Part shown: one piece after another, positions 8,601 to 17,171 of the stretch
How the letters are laid out: the number at the start of each line of letters is the position of its first letter
Numbering within the stretch: position 1 is the first letter of the stretch
Origin: an uncultured Sulfurovum sp.
GTDB taxonomy: Bacteria; Campylobacterota; Campylobacteria; Campylobacterales; Sulfurovaceae
DNA: 64,000 bases
Assembly (NCBI GenBank): GCA_902727855.1
Contig: CACVAS010000020.1
Location: 1 to 64,000 of the forward strand
Reading direction: 5' to 3'
Notes under the pieces: generated by a model
Seen by the model: the letters and a program-made list of their open reading frames with translations, nothing else
Told to the model about the DNA's origin: nothing
Databases searched by the model: none
Position numbers and translations under genes: made by a program

Positions 8601-9214
8601 CGAGAATAGGCAATACGGCTAGACTTAATACCCCTATAGCTACTCTTGCTGCTGATAGTTCTACAACTGTAGATATTACTTTTACAATTGATGCAAACTA
8701 TAATGGAGACAGTATTACAAATAATGCAGAAATACGTTCAGCAGTTGGTGGAACAGATGTTGACTCTACACCAGACAGCGAATATGGTAGTATCCCTGAT
8801 CCTCAAGACAATGATATAGATAATACAACTGGTGGAGATGATTATGATCCTGCTGTCATAACACTTGGTGCATCAACGCCAACACCAACACCAACTGCCA
8901 CTGCTACCACTTCACCGAGTACACCAAGTAGTCTCTCAACTTCAACAGTTACGGCAAACTCGGCACTACTTACATGGAGTGACAACGCTACTAATGAATC
9001 TGGATATAGAATCTATCAAAATGGTACACTTATTGCAACCCTAGCAGCCAATACAACAAGTTACCTAGTAACAAATTTAACTGCCAATACTTCCTATACC
9101 TATACGGTAAAAGCATTTAATAATAGTGGTGAATCAAGTGCGACAACAGTAACCTTTTCAACACCTATTGATTATAGTTGGCTTCCTGCTGTTTATCATA
9201 TAATATTGAACTAA
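5612..9214 (+). CDS. Large secreted SdrD-B / DUF11 / fibronectin-III surface protein
   Basis: This 1200-residue protein has a signal peptide (about 1-21, ending YA), an SdrD B-like domain (about 22-110, with VYTDFNLNGVKD calcium-type loops), a propeller-like region (about 125-590), another SdrD-B domain (GNYVWVDLNENGIQD, about 595-700), two near-identical 117-residue modules (707-940), a DUF11 domain (about 941-1085), a TP-rich linker and an FN3 domain (about 1105-1190). It is probably an adhesin or matrix protein; no LPXTG or recognised outer-membrane anchor is seen. The start is the ATG at 5612, with a TAAGGA eight bases upstream; the upstream TTG at 5567 lies within the riboswitch and is not used. 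The riboswitch implies control by a cyclic dinucleotide. Confidence 0.85.
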   Translation: MHTLLQKSFFFTLAFSTLIYANITGTVYTDFNLNGVKDSNDVTLKNVPVSATCEDGNTYNTLTDNNGLYTLSGFPLGEYCRIEADPSSQDLSSSSNSAGSAPLVERVLDGTSSHDISVASSGTYCQENPDVIAAAVPVLTTFNSFTIELPDNYPTLLQIAQPTGNTINGQGTIDNRDIRSYFTDTGATWGLAYKRDTEDTFMAASIKSYANFGSGGVGAIYKVDASNNISLFTTIPYVASTALNAYINDTPRDVVAFYDDDPIYPYMAREGLADIDISEDYKTLYALNMHTKSIVEIDTTSGAILKTTQLPNPYGVSICPSADVRPWALTVKGNNVYVGSICESKVSDGVGASIQKYNGAIVQEVARNNTLDYLRPQYQNPTTEAADKYNFQSWPAAGLEGIGGITPILTDLSFTPNGDLVLAYTNRSAFMRRGGALKYRILGGDIRKMCLNNDGSYTDESTIARPTSCSSNTVTYTGNTDVYNEFYLGDFIGTNYGEDAHPEAVTGALAQAPGVPYVVADMVDGTELDEPGAIVQFSHTTGEKLGTQALLKSSTNNSAEAAVFGGKAGGLGDIELMCDPAPIEVGNYVWVDLNENGIQDPNETPIAGVDVTLWDGNTQIATTTTDSTGHYYFGGITNSDLIKSHHNYIVKIANSQPQITTATTSNPNDPSDDIRDNDAQDTGASLEIAFQTSANNDHSLDFGIVPVKIGNRVWIEDDKDGDASTGNITPVIGTTVTATCNGIDYTGVTDNNGLYEILVPANVTCTVKTDTPCSVMPEIYSNDTTVTDTSSENDKSHDATGTTVSVGKIDNMTLDFGCTEITEVKIGNRVWLEDDSDGDASTGTITPVVGTTVTATCNGIDYTDITDNNGLYEILVPVNVTCTVKTNTPCNIMPEVYSNDTTVTDTSSENDKSHDATGTSVSVSTIDNMTLDFGCTDIPEVFDLALTKELKVNRTYSPGENVTFTLTVYNQGTLDASNIQISDYIPAGLELNDAQWTRIGNTARLNTPIATLAADSSTTVDITFTIDANYNGDSITNNAEIRSAVGGTDVDSTPDSEYGSIPDPQDNDIDNTTGGDDYDPAVITLGASTPTPTPTATATTSPSTPSSLSTSTVTANSALLTWSDNATNESGYRIYQNGTLIATLAANTTSYLVTNLTANTSYTYTVKAFNNSGESSATTVTFSTPIDYSWLPAVYHIILN
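7730..8431 (+). repeat. Tandem 351-bp coding repeat
   Basis: Two in-frame copies (7730-8080 and 8081-8431) each encode 117 residues starting VKIGNRVW and ending with LDFGC plus a short linker. The copies differ at scattered positions but share long identical stretches of DNA. They look like a recent internal duplication of an SdrD-B-like module and could expand or contract by recombination. Confidence 0.9.
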
Positions 9215-9226
9215 ACTCTCTTCTTC

Positions 9227-9260
9227 GTATATCTAGCTTTAGTCATAAAGTTAGATATAC
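9227..9260 (+). terminator. Stem-loop after the surface protein gene
   Basis: GTATATCTA (9227-9235) pairs with TAGATATAC (9252-9260), and inside it CTTTA (9237-9241) pairs with TAAAG (9246-9250) around a GTCA loop. It lies 12 bases after the stop codon. There is no U-run after it, so it may end or stabilise the transcript rather than be a canonical terminator. Confidence 0.5.
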
Positions 9261-9280
9261 ATCCTCTAAAACTAATTTGC

Positions 9281-9286
9281 TATAAT
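9281..9286 (+). promoter_or_regulatory. Extended -10 promoter element of yebC
   Basis: TTTGCTATAAT contains an extended -10 (TGC before TATAAT). It lies 33 bases before the yebC ATG, so the leader would be about 25 bases. No good -35 box is present, as is common in Campylobacterota. Confidence 0.55.
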
Positions 9287-9318
9287 TACGTCAATTTACA
9301 ATATAAAAGGGTATATCA

Positions 9319-10056
9319 ATGGGTAGAGCATTTGAATATAGAAAAGCTGCTAAAATGAAACGATGGGGTGCTATGTCTCGCATCTTTCCTAAACTAGGTA
9401 AAATCATTACCATGGCAGCTAAAGATGGCGGTATGGACCCAGATATGAATCCTAAACTTCGTACTGCTATACTCAATGCAAAAGCACAAAATATGCCTAA
9501 AGATAACATCGATGCGGCTATTAAAAGAGCTGCTGCAAAAGATGGTGCAGACATTAAAGAGCTTACGTATGATGTAAAAGCTTCACATGGTGTACAGATG
9601 ATCATTGAATGTGCAACAGATAACAATACAAGAACGGTAGCCAATGTAAAAGCCATATTGGTAAGAAATGGTGGTGAGATGCTCACCTCTGGTTCACTGA
9701 ACTTTATGTTTACACGTAAATGTGTCTTTGTCTTTAACAAAACGGAAGAGATGGATCTTGAGGAAATTGAGTTAGAGCTCATTGACTTTGGACTTGAAGA
9801 GATAGAAGAAGATGTTGAGCCACAAGAAGATGCAGATGATATTAACATTGTAAGAGTTTATGGAGACTTTACATCATTTGGTGAGCTAGGTAAAGCCTTA
9901 GAAGACATGAACATTAAAGTAAAAAAAGCCACACTAGAGTACATTGCCAATACACCTATTGAACTGAGTGATGAACACATGGAAGAGTTAGATACACTCA
10001 TCGATAAACTAGAAGAAGATGAAGATGTCCAAACTGTGTTTACCAATATTAATTAA
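9319..10056 (+). CDS. YebC/PmpR family regulator or translation factor
   Basis: This 245-residue protein begins [20 protein letters not shown], close to the family signature (usually MAGHSKWANIKHRK), and continues with the conserved GGxxPxxNxxLRxAIxxAKxxNMPKDNIxxAI segment and the acidic C-terminal region. Family members are DNA-binding regulators, and some relieve ribosome stalling on proline stretches. The gene is alone: a stem-loop separates it from the gene upstream, and it converges with the RND gene only 11 bases downstream. Start supported by AAAAGGG 8-10 bases upstream. Confidence 0.93.
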   Translation: MGRAFEYRKAAKMKRWGAMSRIFPKLGKIITMAAKDGGMDPDMNPKLRTAILNAKAQNMPKDNIDAAIKRAAAKDGADIKELTYDVKASHGVQMIIECATDNNTRTVANVKAILVRNGGEMLTSGSLNFMFTRKCVFVFNKTEEMDLEEIELELIDFGLEEIEEDVEPQEDADDINIVRVYGDFTSFGELGKALEDMNIKVKKATLEYIANTPIELSDEHMEELDTLIDKLEEDEDVQTVFTNIN

Positions 10057-10067
10057 GGATTATGGCA

Positions 10068-13000
10068 CTACTTTTTATTAACCCTATAAATCACGACATA
10101 CATTAATGGTACATAATATAAATTAAGTACCGTTGCCCATGCCACACCAAAACCTAAGCTAATTGCCATAGGCTGTAAAATAAGCGCTTGCCCAGAAGCA
10201 AAGAACATCAACGTAAAAAGTCCCAGTACTGTTGTTAGGGATGTAAGTAAAATAGGACGAAGCCTTTGTTTCGCACCTTCTATGACACCTTCTATGTCAT
10301 TCTTTTTACTAATCACACTAAGCATGATCAACCCATCATTTACGACAACACCTGCAAGTCCAATGATTCCCATAACACCTGGCATACTTAGATTGAGACC
10401 TACTACATATTGTCCTACGAGTGCTCCTACGATAGAAAGTGGTATAGATGAGATGATGATAAGTGGCATAATAAGAGAGTTAAACATCCATACTAATGTA
10501 ATAAAAATGAGGAATATGGCTATCATCGCTGCTTGAGTCATCTCACGCTTCATCTTTTGGTTCTCTTTCTCCTCACCTTTGATAATGACAGTGATACCCT
10601 CTGACTCTAGGGTATCAAGTAGCGGCTGTACACGTTTCATCACATCAGTAGCTAATACCTTTTTACTGTCTATCCTTGCTGTGACACTACGTACTCTTTG
10701 TGAATCCTCTTTAAATATCTTGACATAACCTCTCTGATAGCTAAAATCACAAACATCCGAGAGTTTCACCATCTGCATCTTATCTGGTGTAGCTACTTTA
10801 AGTGTCTCTAGGTTGAGACTTTTATCCTTACTAGGGTCTTCTATACGTATACGGATGAGACCTGTGTCATTAAACATCTTGCCATACTCTGCTTTGAGAA
10901 ATGAGCCACGAAGTACAGAGGTAACATACGCCTCACTAAAGCCAAGTTGCTGTCCATACTCATTCACACGTAACTTGAGCTCTTTGACACCCTCTTTGGC
11001 ATTATCAGATATATCTTTGACACCATCAATCTTGGCTAACTCTGACTTAAATGCTGCAAGTGCATGGCTTATCTTTATAGTATCATCTGCGCTAAACCCT
11101 ACCTCAATATCATTTCCCACGACACCTGCTTGAGGTGCAAATACGTTGAGCTCTGTGTAGAGCTTTTCGCCAGTACCTGTGTTCATCTCTTTATAATCGT
11201 TGATGATCTTCTTTTGCAAGAGTTTAACTATCTCTTGTGCTGGTTTGTGACGTATCATATCACTACCATCATACTCTAATGAAAAATAGGGAGCTATATA
11301 TCTATCTATAAAATTCTCAGGAGATTTTTCATGTAAGTTTACAAAAATATGAAAGAGGTTCTCACCCACTTCTGCCTCTTGCTTAGCATTTATCTGTACA
11401 CCGACTATAGAAGTGACTGACGAAAGATCATCATCTTCTAGCAAAGCTAGTATATCTTTCTCAATCGTAGAGACATACCTTTCTGTATCTTCTAGTTTGT
11501 TATTAATATCTATCTTACCATTGAGATAAATTTGTGTCGTATCAAACTCTGGGAAAAGCTTGAATTTTGTAATTTTCAACATACCCATGGTTGCCAAAAT
11601 AATAAGTGTCACTATAATAAACAAACTCATTTTTTTGAATCGTAACAATGTAGCAAGTATCCTATGATAGATACTATCTAGTCTTATCCAAAAGTTATTT
11701 CTACTATACTCTTTGGATAATTTGCCAATACTGAAAAACTCTTTAGCATGTAAAGGTAAGAAATAAAATGCTTCAAAAAGTGAACTTATAAGTAAAATAC
11801 TAATCATAATTGGTAGTACCTTCATAAACACACCCATTTCTCCAGACATAATAAGTAACGGTAAGAATGCAAATACAGTCGTAAGTGTCGCGGTGAGAAC
11901 CGCTGGAAACATCTCTACAGCTCCGTCTATTGCAGCTTCTCTTGGGCTTTTTCCCATCTCAATATGACGATAGATATTCTCAGCTACAACGATGGCCTCA
12001 TCAACTATCATACCCAACGCAATAAGTGCACCAAGTAAAGTCAACATATTAAGACTATAACCTGCCATATCAGCAACTATAATTGTTATCATAAAACTAG
12101 CAGGTATCCCTATAGCTACGACAAACGCGATACGGTAATTCACAGATAGAAGCAATGCCATAAAGACCAATATCAAGCCAAAAAGTATATTAGAAGAGAC
12201 AAGATTGAGCCTATTTTTAATCCATATAGAGGTATCAGTATATGCATCAAAAGTAATATGTGGATAGGCTTCACTAAAAGTCTTTAGCTCCTCTTTTATT
12301 TGTTTACTTAGGGCAATAGCGTTACCCTCTTTTGTCTTGTTAATATTGAGTGAGACATTACGTACACCATTAAAGTGTGATATCTCAGCCCCATCACCCA
12401 AACCTATACTCACATTAGCAATATCTCCTAGACGAATACGTGTGGCACCAACAGTAATGAGTGTCGATTCTAACTTGTTCACCTCTTTTTCACCATTTAT
12501 CGTAGAGATATAAAGATGGCTACCTTTCTGTTTGAGTGTACCTATAGGAAATATCGAGCTTAGGTTTGAAATAGCTTGATAGACTGCCTCTTTAGATAAT
12601 CCATAGGCGTTTATTTTCTCATCATTGATAGAGATAAGCACTTCATCATCTACATCCCCATAAACTGTCAGCCCGCTGAGCTCTTGGTAGGCACTTAGCT
12701 TGCTTTTAAGCTCTTTACCAATATCTAGTAGTTCACGTGTGCTCACATCACCTGAAATAGCTACTATGAGCAGAGGATAGTTCATCTCAAAAGTCTTTGC
12801 CACTGGCTCACTCATATCTGATGGCAAGTCACGACGAACATTGGCTATGACATCTTTGACATCATCTAGAGCAATACTCTTGTCATTTCCACTTTTGAGC
12901 TGTGCTGTGATACTAAATCCCCCATTTTGGATGACAGTATCAAGTGACTCTACAGCGGAGATACTCTTCATATCGTCTTCAATGGTCTTGACAACCATCT

Positions 13001-13199
13001 TATCTAGTACATCAGCACTTGTACCAGCATAGCCACCAGTAACGACTATCTTGTCTAATGTAGAGGGAGGGAAAATCTCTTTGGGAATATTTTGATAGGC
13101 AAAAATCGCTAGTAGAATCATAAATACCATAAAAATATGGTTGATAATAGGTTTATCTACAGCAAACCGTATAAATCCTTTAACTATCATCTTAATCAC
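10068..13199 (-). CDS. RND superfamily efflux transporter (AcrB/MexB-like inner-membrane pump)
   Basis: This 1043-residue protein has the RND layout: a membrane helix at about 12-30, a large periplasmic loop, a block of helices at about 335-530 with GMIVDEAIVVAENIYRHIEMG in TM4 (Asp that carries protons), a second periplasmic loop, and a final helix block at about 870-1040. It exports hydrophobic compounds, drugs or possibly other solutes by proton antiport. No membrane-fusion protein or outer-membrane factor is adjacent, so partners must be elsewhere or it acts alone. It overlaps the ftsL-like gene by eight bases, giving an rsmH-ftsL-RND operon. Substrate cannot be inferred. Confidence 0.9.
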   Translation of the reverse strand: MIKMIVKGFIRFAVDKPIINHIFMVFMILLAIFAYQNIPKEIFPPSTLDKIVVTGGYAGTSADVLDKMVVKTIEDDMKSISAVESLDTVIQNGGFSITAQLKSGNDKSIALDDVKDVIANVRRDLPSDMSEPVAKTFEMNYPLLIVAISGDVSTRELLDIGKELKSKLSAYQELSGLTVYGDVDDEVLISINDEKINAYGLSKEAVYQAISNLSSIFPIGTLKQKGSHLYISTINGEKEVNKLESTLITVGATRIRLGDIANVSIGLGDGAEISHFNGVRNVSLNINKTKEGNAIALSKQIKEELKTFSEAYPHITFDAYTDTSIWIKNRLNLVSSNILFGLILVFMALLLSVNYRIAFVVAIGIPASFMITIIVADMAGYSLNMLTLLGALIALGMIVDEAIVVAENIYRHIEMGKSPREAAIDGAVEMFPAVLTATLTTVFAFLPLLIMSGEMGVFMKVLPIMISILLISSLFEAFYFLPLHAKEFFSIGKLSKEYSRNNFWIRLDSIYHRILATLLRFKKMSLFIIVTLIILATMGMLKITKFKLFPEFDTTQIYLNGKIDINNKLEDTERYVSTIEKDILALLEDDDLSSVTSIVGVQINAKQEAEVGENLFHIFVNLHEKSPENFIDRYIAPYFSLEYDGSDMIRHKPAQEIVKLLQKKIINDYKEMNTGTGEKLYTELNVFAPQAGVVGNDIEVGFSADDTIKISHALAAFKSELAKIDGVKDISDNAKEGVKELKLRVNEYGQQLGFSEAYVTSVLRGSFLKAEYGKMFNDTGLIRIRIEDPSKDKSLNLETLKVATPDKMQMVKLSDVCDFSYQRGYVKIFKEDSQRVRSVTARIDSKKVLATDVMKRVQPLLDTLESEGITVIIKGEEKENQKMKREMTQAAMIAIFLIFITLVWMFNSLIMPLIIISSIPLSIVGALVGQYVVGLNLSMPGVMGIIGLAGVVVNDGLIMLSVISKKNDIEGVIEGAKQRLRPILLTSLTTVLGLFTLMFFASGQALILQPMAISLGFGVAWATVLNLYYVPLMYVVIYRVNKK

Positions 13200-13449
13200 C
13201 TATGACAAATATGGTGTCTATCACTTGACTTTTAAATTTAAGTGCTTCCACATTCTGTTCAAGCATCACTCTTTCAGCTTTTAACGCTGCTACTTCTCTA
13301 GTCATTTCATTGACTACCTTACTTTCATAATAAATTTGATTACTCAAATAAATTTTAATAAAAGTCAATATCATCACCACACTCACACCCATAATGATAA
13401 CAGCACTCATACCAAAGGTAATACCATTAGGCTCTTTGATAGTTTTCAT
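13192..13449 (-). CDS. FtsL-like small membrane protein with coiled coil
   Basis: This 85-residue protein has a short cytoplasmic N terminus, one membrane segment (about 12-32) and a periplasmic coiled coil (about 38-72). This layout and its place directly after rsmH, where ftsL sits in the dcw cluster of many bacteria, suggest the divisome protein FtsL. Sequence similarity to known FtsL is too weak to prove it by eye. It overlaps rsmH by four bases and the RND gene by eight, so its translation is coupled at both ends. Confidence 0.65.
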   Translation of the reverse strand: MKTIKEPNGITFGMSAVIIMGVSVVMILTFIKIYLSNQIYYESKVVNEMTREVAALKAERVMLEQNVEALKFKSQVIDTIFVIGD

Positions 13450-14363
13450 TTTTCAAACCTGAAACTTCTAAGTTTAGCAGACCTACTACGTGGATTAATT
13501 TTTAACTCTTCTTTTGTTGCTGTTATAGGTTTACGCGATAACATTTTCCCTAAAGCATGATTTTTCCCACATGTACAACGTATGGCTTGTGGGTCACATA
13601 TACATGCATTAGACCACTTTTTAAAACGGTTTTTTACTAAACGATCCTCAAGTGAATGAAACGTAATGAGTGAGACGACTTCTTTATCAAAATGTTTATT
13701 TTCTAGTGCATTGAGTAAACCTTCTATCTCACCTAGTTCATTATTAACCTCAATACGTATCGCTTGAAACATGAGTGTTGCAGGGTGTATTTTACCACCA
13801 GATGGTATCACTTGTTTTGCTATCTCACTCAAGGCTTTAGCACTTGCAATCGCCTCTTTACTTCGAGCCTCAACAACTGCTCCAGCTAGTTTCCTGTATG
13901 AACGTATCTCTCCATAACTATCAAAGATATATTCTAACTTCTCCTTTGAGTACGTATTTACTACCTCATATGCACTCAATGGGGCTGTTATATCCATACG
14001 CATATCCAAGTTATCAGAATTAAAAGAAAATCCCCTGTCTTTTTTATCTAATTGCAAAGAAGAGACACCAAAATCAGCTAGGACGGCAGTAATAGGTGTC
14101 TCAGCCAAGCTAGGCATAACTTCTGAAAATGTACCTTTATACAGTGTTGTACGACCATCATAAGGTGCTAACCTTTTTTCCGAGAATGTCAAGGCTTCAT
14201 CATCTCTGTCTATACCTATATGTTTTATGTTTGGAAAGTTTTTCAATATTTCAGAACTATGCCCCGCATAACCCAATGTACAGTCAACAAAATACCCTTT
14301 TTCAATATCTGTAAAACTCTCTAAAACTTCATCTAAAAGAACAGGTATATGAGGTATTTCCAA
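13446..14363 (-). CDS. rsmH: 16S rRNA (cytosine1402-N4)-methyltransferase
   Basis: RsmH methylates N4 of C1402 in the ribosomal decoding centre using S-adenosylmethionine. The 305-residue protein has HIPVLLDEVLE at the N terminus, the SAM-binding YFVDCTLGYAGHSSEIL, the catalytic-core LADFGVSSLQLD and RGFSFNSDNLDMRMD, and the C-terminal LITFHSLEDRLVKNRFK. All are diagnostic. It is first in an operon with the ftsL-like and RND genes, and divergent from the aldolase-fold gene at 14467. Confidence 0.97.
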   Translation of the reverse strand: MEIPHIPVLLDEVLESFTDIEKGYFVDCTLGYAGHSSEILKNFPNIKHIGIDRDDEALTFSEKRLAPYDGRTTLYKGTFSEVMPSLAETPITAVLADFGVSSLQLDKKDRGFSFNSDNLDMRMDITAPLSAYEVVNTYSKEKLEYIFDSYGEIRSYRKLAGAVVEARSKEAIASAKALSEIAKQVIPSGGKIHPATLMFQAIRIEVNNELGEIEGLLNALENKHFDKEVVSLITFHSLEDRLVKNRFKKWSNACICDPQAIRCTCGKNHALGKMLSRKPITATKEELKINPRSRSAKLRSFRFEK

Positions 14364-14391
14364 GTGCTTTCCTTCTAACTAACTAATCAAA

Positions 14392-14434
14392 TTCTAATTT
14401 CTAATTTCTAATTTCTAATTTTTACTGTTATAAT
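14392..14434 (+). promoter_or_regulatory. Four TTCTAAT tandem repeats upstream of a TATAAT box
   Basis: Four perfect copies of TTCTAAT (14392-14419) lie between the divergent rsmH and aldolase-fold genes. TATAAT (14429-14434) follows, and the position of a -35 box (14406-14411) falls inside the repeats. A change in copy number would alter the -35 region of the rightward promoter. Confidence 0.5.
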
Positions 14435-14466
14435 AGCAAAATAATACTAACAAAGGTTTCATATAG

Positions 14467-15039
14467 ATGGATAATCACCTTATAGACGATATAAAACATA
14501 TCTCACTTTCTCTTTTTAATAAAAACTTTTTTTCTGTCTATCATGGGTCTATTTCTGCAAGAGTCAGCAGTGCTGAATTTATTATCAATTCAAAAGACAC
14601 TATTTTAGATGAAGTCACTGAAGCTTCATTGGTAAAATTAGATTGTCATAAACGAGACTATAGATGGTCTATGGCAAATACTGATGTACATATACATGAG
14701 CATATCTACGAGACTATACCCAATGCAAAATATGTATGCTATACCATGCCACCCTATGCGACTGCCTACTCACTTAAACATGGTAAAGTCTCTCCACTAG
14801 ATTTTTATGGCAAAACCATTCTAGGTGAAGTCATAGTCTATGACCCAAAAAATATTGATGATTGGTTAGAAAGAGCACCTTATGAAGTTCCCAAATTTTT
14901 TCAAAAACATGAGACACATCTTTTATTGATTAAAGGTTTTGGCGTTATCTCTTATGACAGAGATATCACTGAAATGGCAAAAAAAATCTCTATACTAGAA
15001 AACTCTTGCAGACTCTTAGCTTTATCTGCAAATATTTAA
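14467..15039 (+). CDS. Class II aldolase/adducin-fold protein lacking metal ligands
   Basis: This 190-residue protein follows the class II aldolase/adducin fold: FSVYHGSISARV (where enzymes have GN-x-S-x-R), INSKDTILDEV, VHIHEHIYETIPNAKYV, MPPYATAYSL and a C-terminal helix. In active family members the zinc is held by the pair in HTHPPYAT and a later NHG; here these places read YTMPPYAT and GFG, so all three His are absent. It is probably not a zinc aldolase; an adducin-like structural role or different chemistry is possible. Single gene preceded by AAAGG, convergent with the rhodanese gene. Confidence 0.75.
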   Translation: MDNHLIDDIKHISLSLFNKNFFSVYHGSISARVSSAEFIINSKDTILDEVTEASLVKLDCHKRDYRWSMANTDVHIHEHIYETIPNAKYVCYTMPPYATAYSLKHGKVSPLDFYGKTILGEVIVYDPKNIDDWLERAPYEVPKFFQKHETHLLLIKGFGVISYDRDITEMAKKISILENSCRLLALSANI

Positions 15040-15055
15040 CTTTATTTTATATAGC

Positions 15056-15697
15056 TTAACTCTCTGGTATATGTGTCGTTAATCCCAGGATTTGCCAATA
15101 CTGCATGCCCCCTCTGTAATAACGTATTTTCGATTTTGGAAAGCCTAAACTCACAAGATGCTTCATTGCACGTACACCCTGTTGACACCATGGACCATTA
15201 TCAAAAATTATCAATCTTTTTGATTTATTAAAGTTCCAATGAATATCTTCTTTAGTGCCCCCAAAAAGTTTAAATATCTCTTCTATTTTTGAGTTAGTAC
15301 TATCTGAAGAAAACATAGTAAATGGTATATTCATCGCACCTGGTATTGTACCTTCTACATGCCATCTTTGCATTCTAGCATCTATCATTAACCCATCATT
15401 CTCTGATATATCATTTTTAATAAACTCAATCACATCCAATTCTGAAATAGTTTCTATTCCATCAACTGGTTGATAAGGTTGTATACTGAAAGGTGGTGCA
15501 GCACGAGACGTTTTCGTGTAAGAGTTTTTTAGTTTATGGTTGACATCTTGGATACGTTCAATCTTTATATTAGCACCATTGATATCAACATCAACATAAG
15601 GTACACCTTCTTTAATATTGACTTCAATGGCACCTAGACCCATGGTAAATACAAAAATAACAACTATTTGCTTGGTAAAAAAATATATATATCTCAT
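15056..15697 (-). CDS. Exported rhodanese-domain protein
   Basis: This 213-residue protein starts with a hydrophobic stretch (about 5-24) that looks like a signal peptide, so it should be periplasmic. The rhodanese domain spans about 85-210: LMIDARMQRWHVEGTIPGAMN is the CH2A-like entry motif, and DNGPWCQQGVRAM carries the active-site Cys loop (C-x3-x-R pattern). Rhodaneses move sulfane sulfur, which fits a sulfur-metabolising host, though the substrate is unknown. The residues between the signal peptide and the domain are not recognised. It lies downstream of the L,D-transpeptidase, with a 54-base gap. Confidence 0.85.
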   Translation of the reverse strand: MRYIYFFTKQIVVIFVFTMGLGAIEVNIKEGVPYVDVDINGANIKIERIQDVNHKLKNSYTKTSRAAPPFSIQPYQPVDGIETISELDVIEFIKNDISENDGLMIDARMQRWHVEGTIPGAMNIPFTMFSSDSTNSKIEEIFKLFGGTKEDIHWNFNKSKRLIIFDNGPWCQQGVRAMKHLVSLGFPKSKIRYYRGGMQYWQILGLTTHIPES

Positions 15698-15751
15698 TTT
15701 AACTCCTATTGAATACTGAAATATATTCTATCTAAATCTTTCTTAGCAAAT

Positions 15752-16348
15752 TTATTTTAAATATATACGCTTTAGATCATTTCTAGCAAAAGGCATATAA
15801 CTTTGTCTAGTAATGACCACTTTAGTTTTATGATCTGACCAATTATAGATGATAGGTACATCTTTAGGGTCTATATGTATACACCCATGTGAAAGCCACC
15901 CTACACTTCCTTTGTGTAATGCATGCCCATTTAAGGTAAACTTCATCATATAATCCATATTGTTTATCCCATCATCAGAAGGAAACTCTTTTGACATATG
16001 GTATCTTTTCTTTTGAAAAATACGAAAAATTCCCGATGGAGTACGGTATTCCATGGTGCCAGAGGTAATGGTGCCAGACCACCAAACGGTGCCATCACGG
16101 TCAATAGCATAAAAACGTCCATCACTTCCTTTTTCTCTCACCGAAACAACAATAAAGCTTTTATCTGTCAAGTCAACAATAGATGATTGACCCGTTATTA
16201 AATCACGTTCTCTAAACGTTGTTTTGGACAAAGGTATGACTTCGTGAGTCAAAACTTTTACAGTCGATTGATTGTCATCTTTAACAGCAGCGAAGCTTGT
16301 CGTAGTCAACAGAACACAGAAAATCAATAGAAGCTTCAAATAATACAC
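15752..16348 (-). CDS. L,D-transpeptidase (YkuD domain)
   Basis: This 198-residue protein has a signal peptide (about 1-20) and a YkuD catalytic domain in its C-terminal two thirds. The active site HALHKGSVGWLSHGCIHID holds the catalytic Cys and conserved His, as in ErfK/YbiS enzymes that make 3-3 peptidoglycan cross-links or attach proteins to peptidoglycan. It follows cpoB without a gap and so belongs to the tolB-pal-cpoB operon, all concerned with the envelope. The start is GTG at 16348; a TTG at 16339, seven bases after AGGTG, is as likely. Confidence 0.9.
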   Translation of the reverse strand: MYYLKLLLIFCVLLTTTSFAAVKDDNQSTVKVLTHEVIPLSKTTFRERDLITGQSSIVDLTDKSFIVVSVREKGSDGRFYAIDRDGTVWWSGTITSGTMEYRTPSGIFRIFQKKRYHMSKEFPSDDGINNMDYMMKFTLNGHALHKGSVGWLSHGCIHIDPKDVPIIYNWSDHKTKVVITRQSYMPFARNDLKRIYLK

Positions 16349-17164
16349 CTATAATTTTCCAACCCTATCACGTGCAATACTTGCAGTCTTTTTACCTGCG
16401 TAGTTAGTGATGATATTTTCATAAAAAATTCTTGCTTGCTCTTTTTGCCCTGTCTTGTCTAAAGATATCGCTGTGTGTAACAACAGGGTATCTATATAAC
16501 TAACTTTATCATTTAAGCCTGCACTTTTTTTAAAATAAAAAATAGCATCTTCATATTTCTTCGTATAGTAAGATATCTCACCCAAATAATAGTTCGATGC
16601 AGCTGTTTTATAGGCTTTTTCATCTGTTAACAAAAATCTTTTTTTTGCTTCATCAAATGCTTGTTTAACAAACAATCTAACACCTTCACTATAGAGTACT
16701 GCACTACTTTGTGACTCAAGTAGTTTTTTATTATCTTCTTTTTTATTAGTTTCATCTTTAGAAGCTACTTCTCTTTTCTTTACAGGTACATTCTCTTCCT
16801 GTGAATTCCCAAGTCGTTTTTTCAGTGCATCTTTACTCACATAGGTAGTATTTATTTTATCTATCATCTCTCCAAGATCTTGCAAAAGAGATGATTTCTC
16901 TTGCCCATTATTTACCGTCTCTGGCTCGCTACTGTGTTGTAATTCATTAACGCTTGCACTCAACCCTTCAACAATACTCATAAGTCCATCTATACGTTCA
17001 TTCTGCATAGATATTTTTTGTTCAAGCATCAATAGTTTTTTTTGGTTATACTCAGTATTTTGACTCCCAGTTGAGAAGTTTGCATTCCCATATACCGATG
17101 GTTCAGAAAAAAGCATTGATGATGTAACCATCAAGCCAATAAAAGTCTTTCTTAAATACATCAT
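16349..17164 (-). CDS. cpoB: Cell division coordinator CpoB / YbgF (tol-pal system TPR protein)
   Basis: This 271-residue protein has a signal peptide (about 1-20), a coiled-coil trimerisation segment (about 40-75), a charged linker and C-terminal TPR units (about 155-271) ending with GKKTASIARDRVGKL. CpoB ties outer-membrane constriction by Tol-Pal to septal peptidoglycan synthesis in the periplasm. Its position directly after pal is the normal one. Seven bases separate it from pal, and it abuts the L,D-transpeptidase gene. Confidence 0.9.
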   Translation of the reverse strand: MMYLRKTFIGLMVTSSMLFSEPSVYGNANFSTGSQNTEYNQKKLLMLEQKISMQNERIDGLMSIVEGLSASVNELQHSSEPETVNNGQEKSSLLQDLGEMIDKINTTYVSKDALKKRLGNSQEENVPVKKREVASKDETNKKEDNKKLLESQSSAVLYSEGVRLFVKQAFDEAKKRFLLTDEKAYKTAASNYYLGEISYYTKKYEDAIFYFKKSAGLNDKVSYIDTLLLHTAISLDKTGQKEQARIFYENIITNYAGKKTASIARDRVGKL

Positions 17165-17171
17165 GTATACT

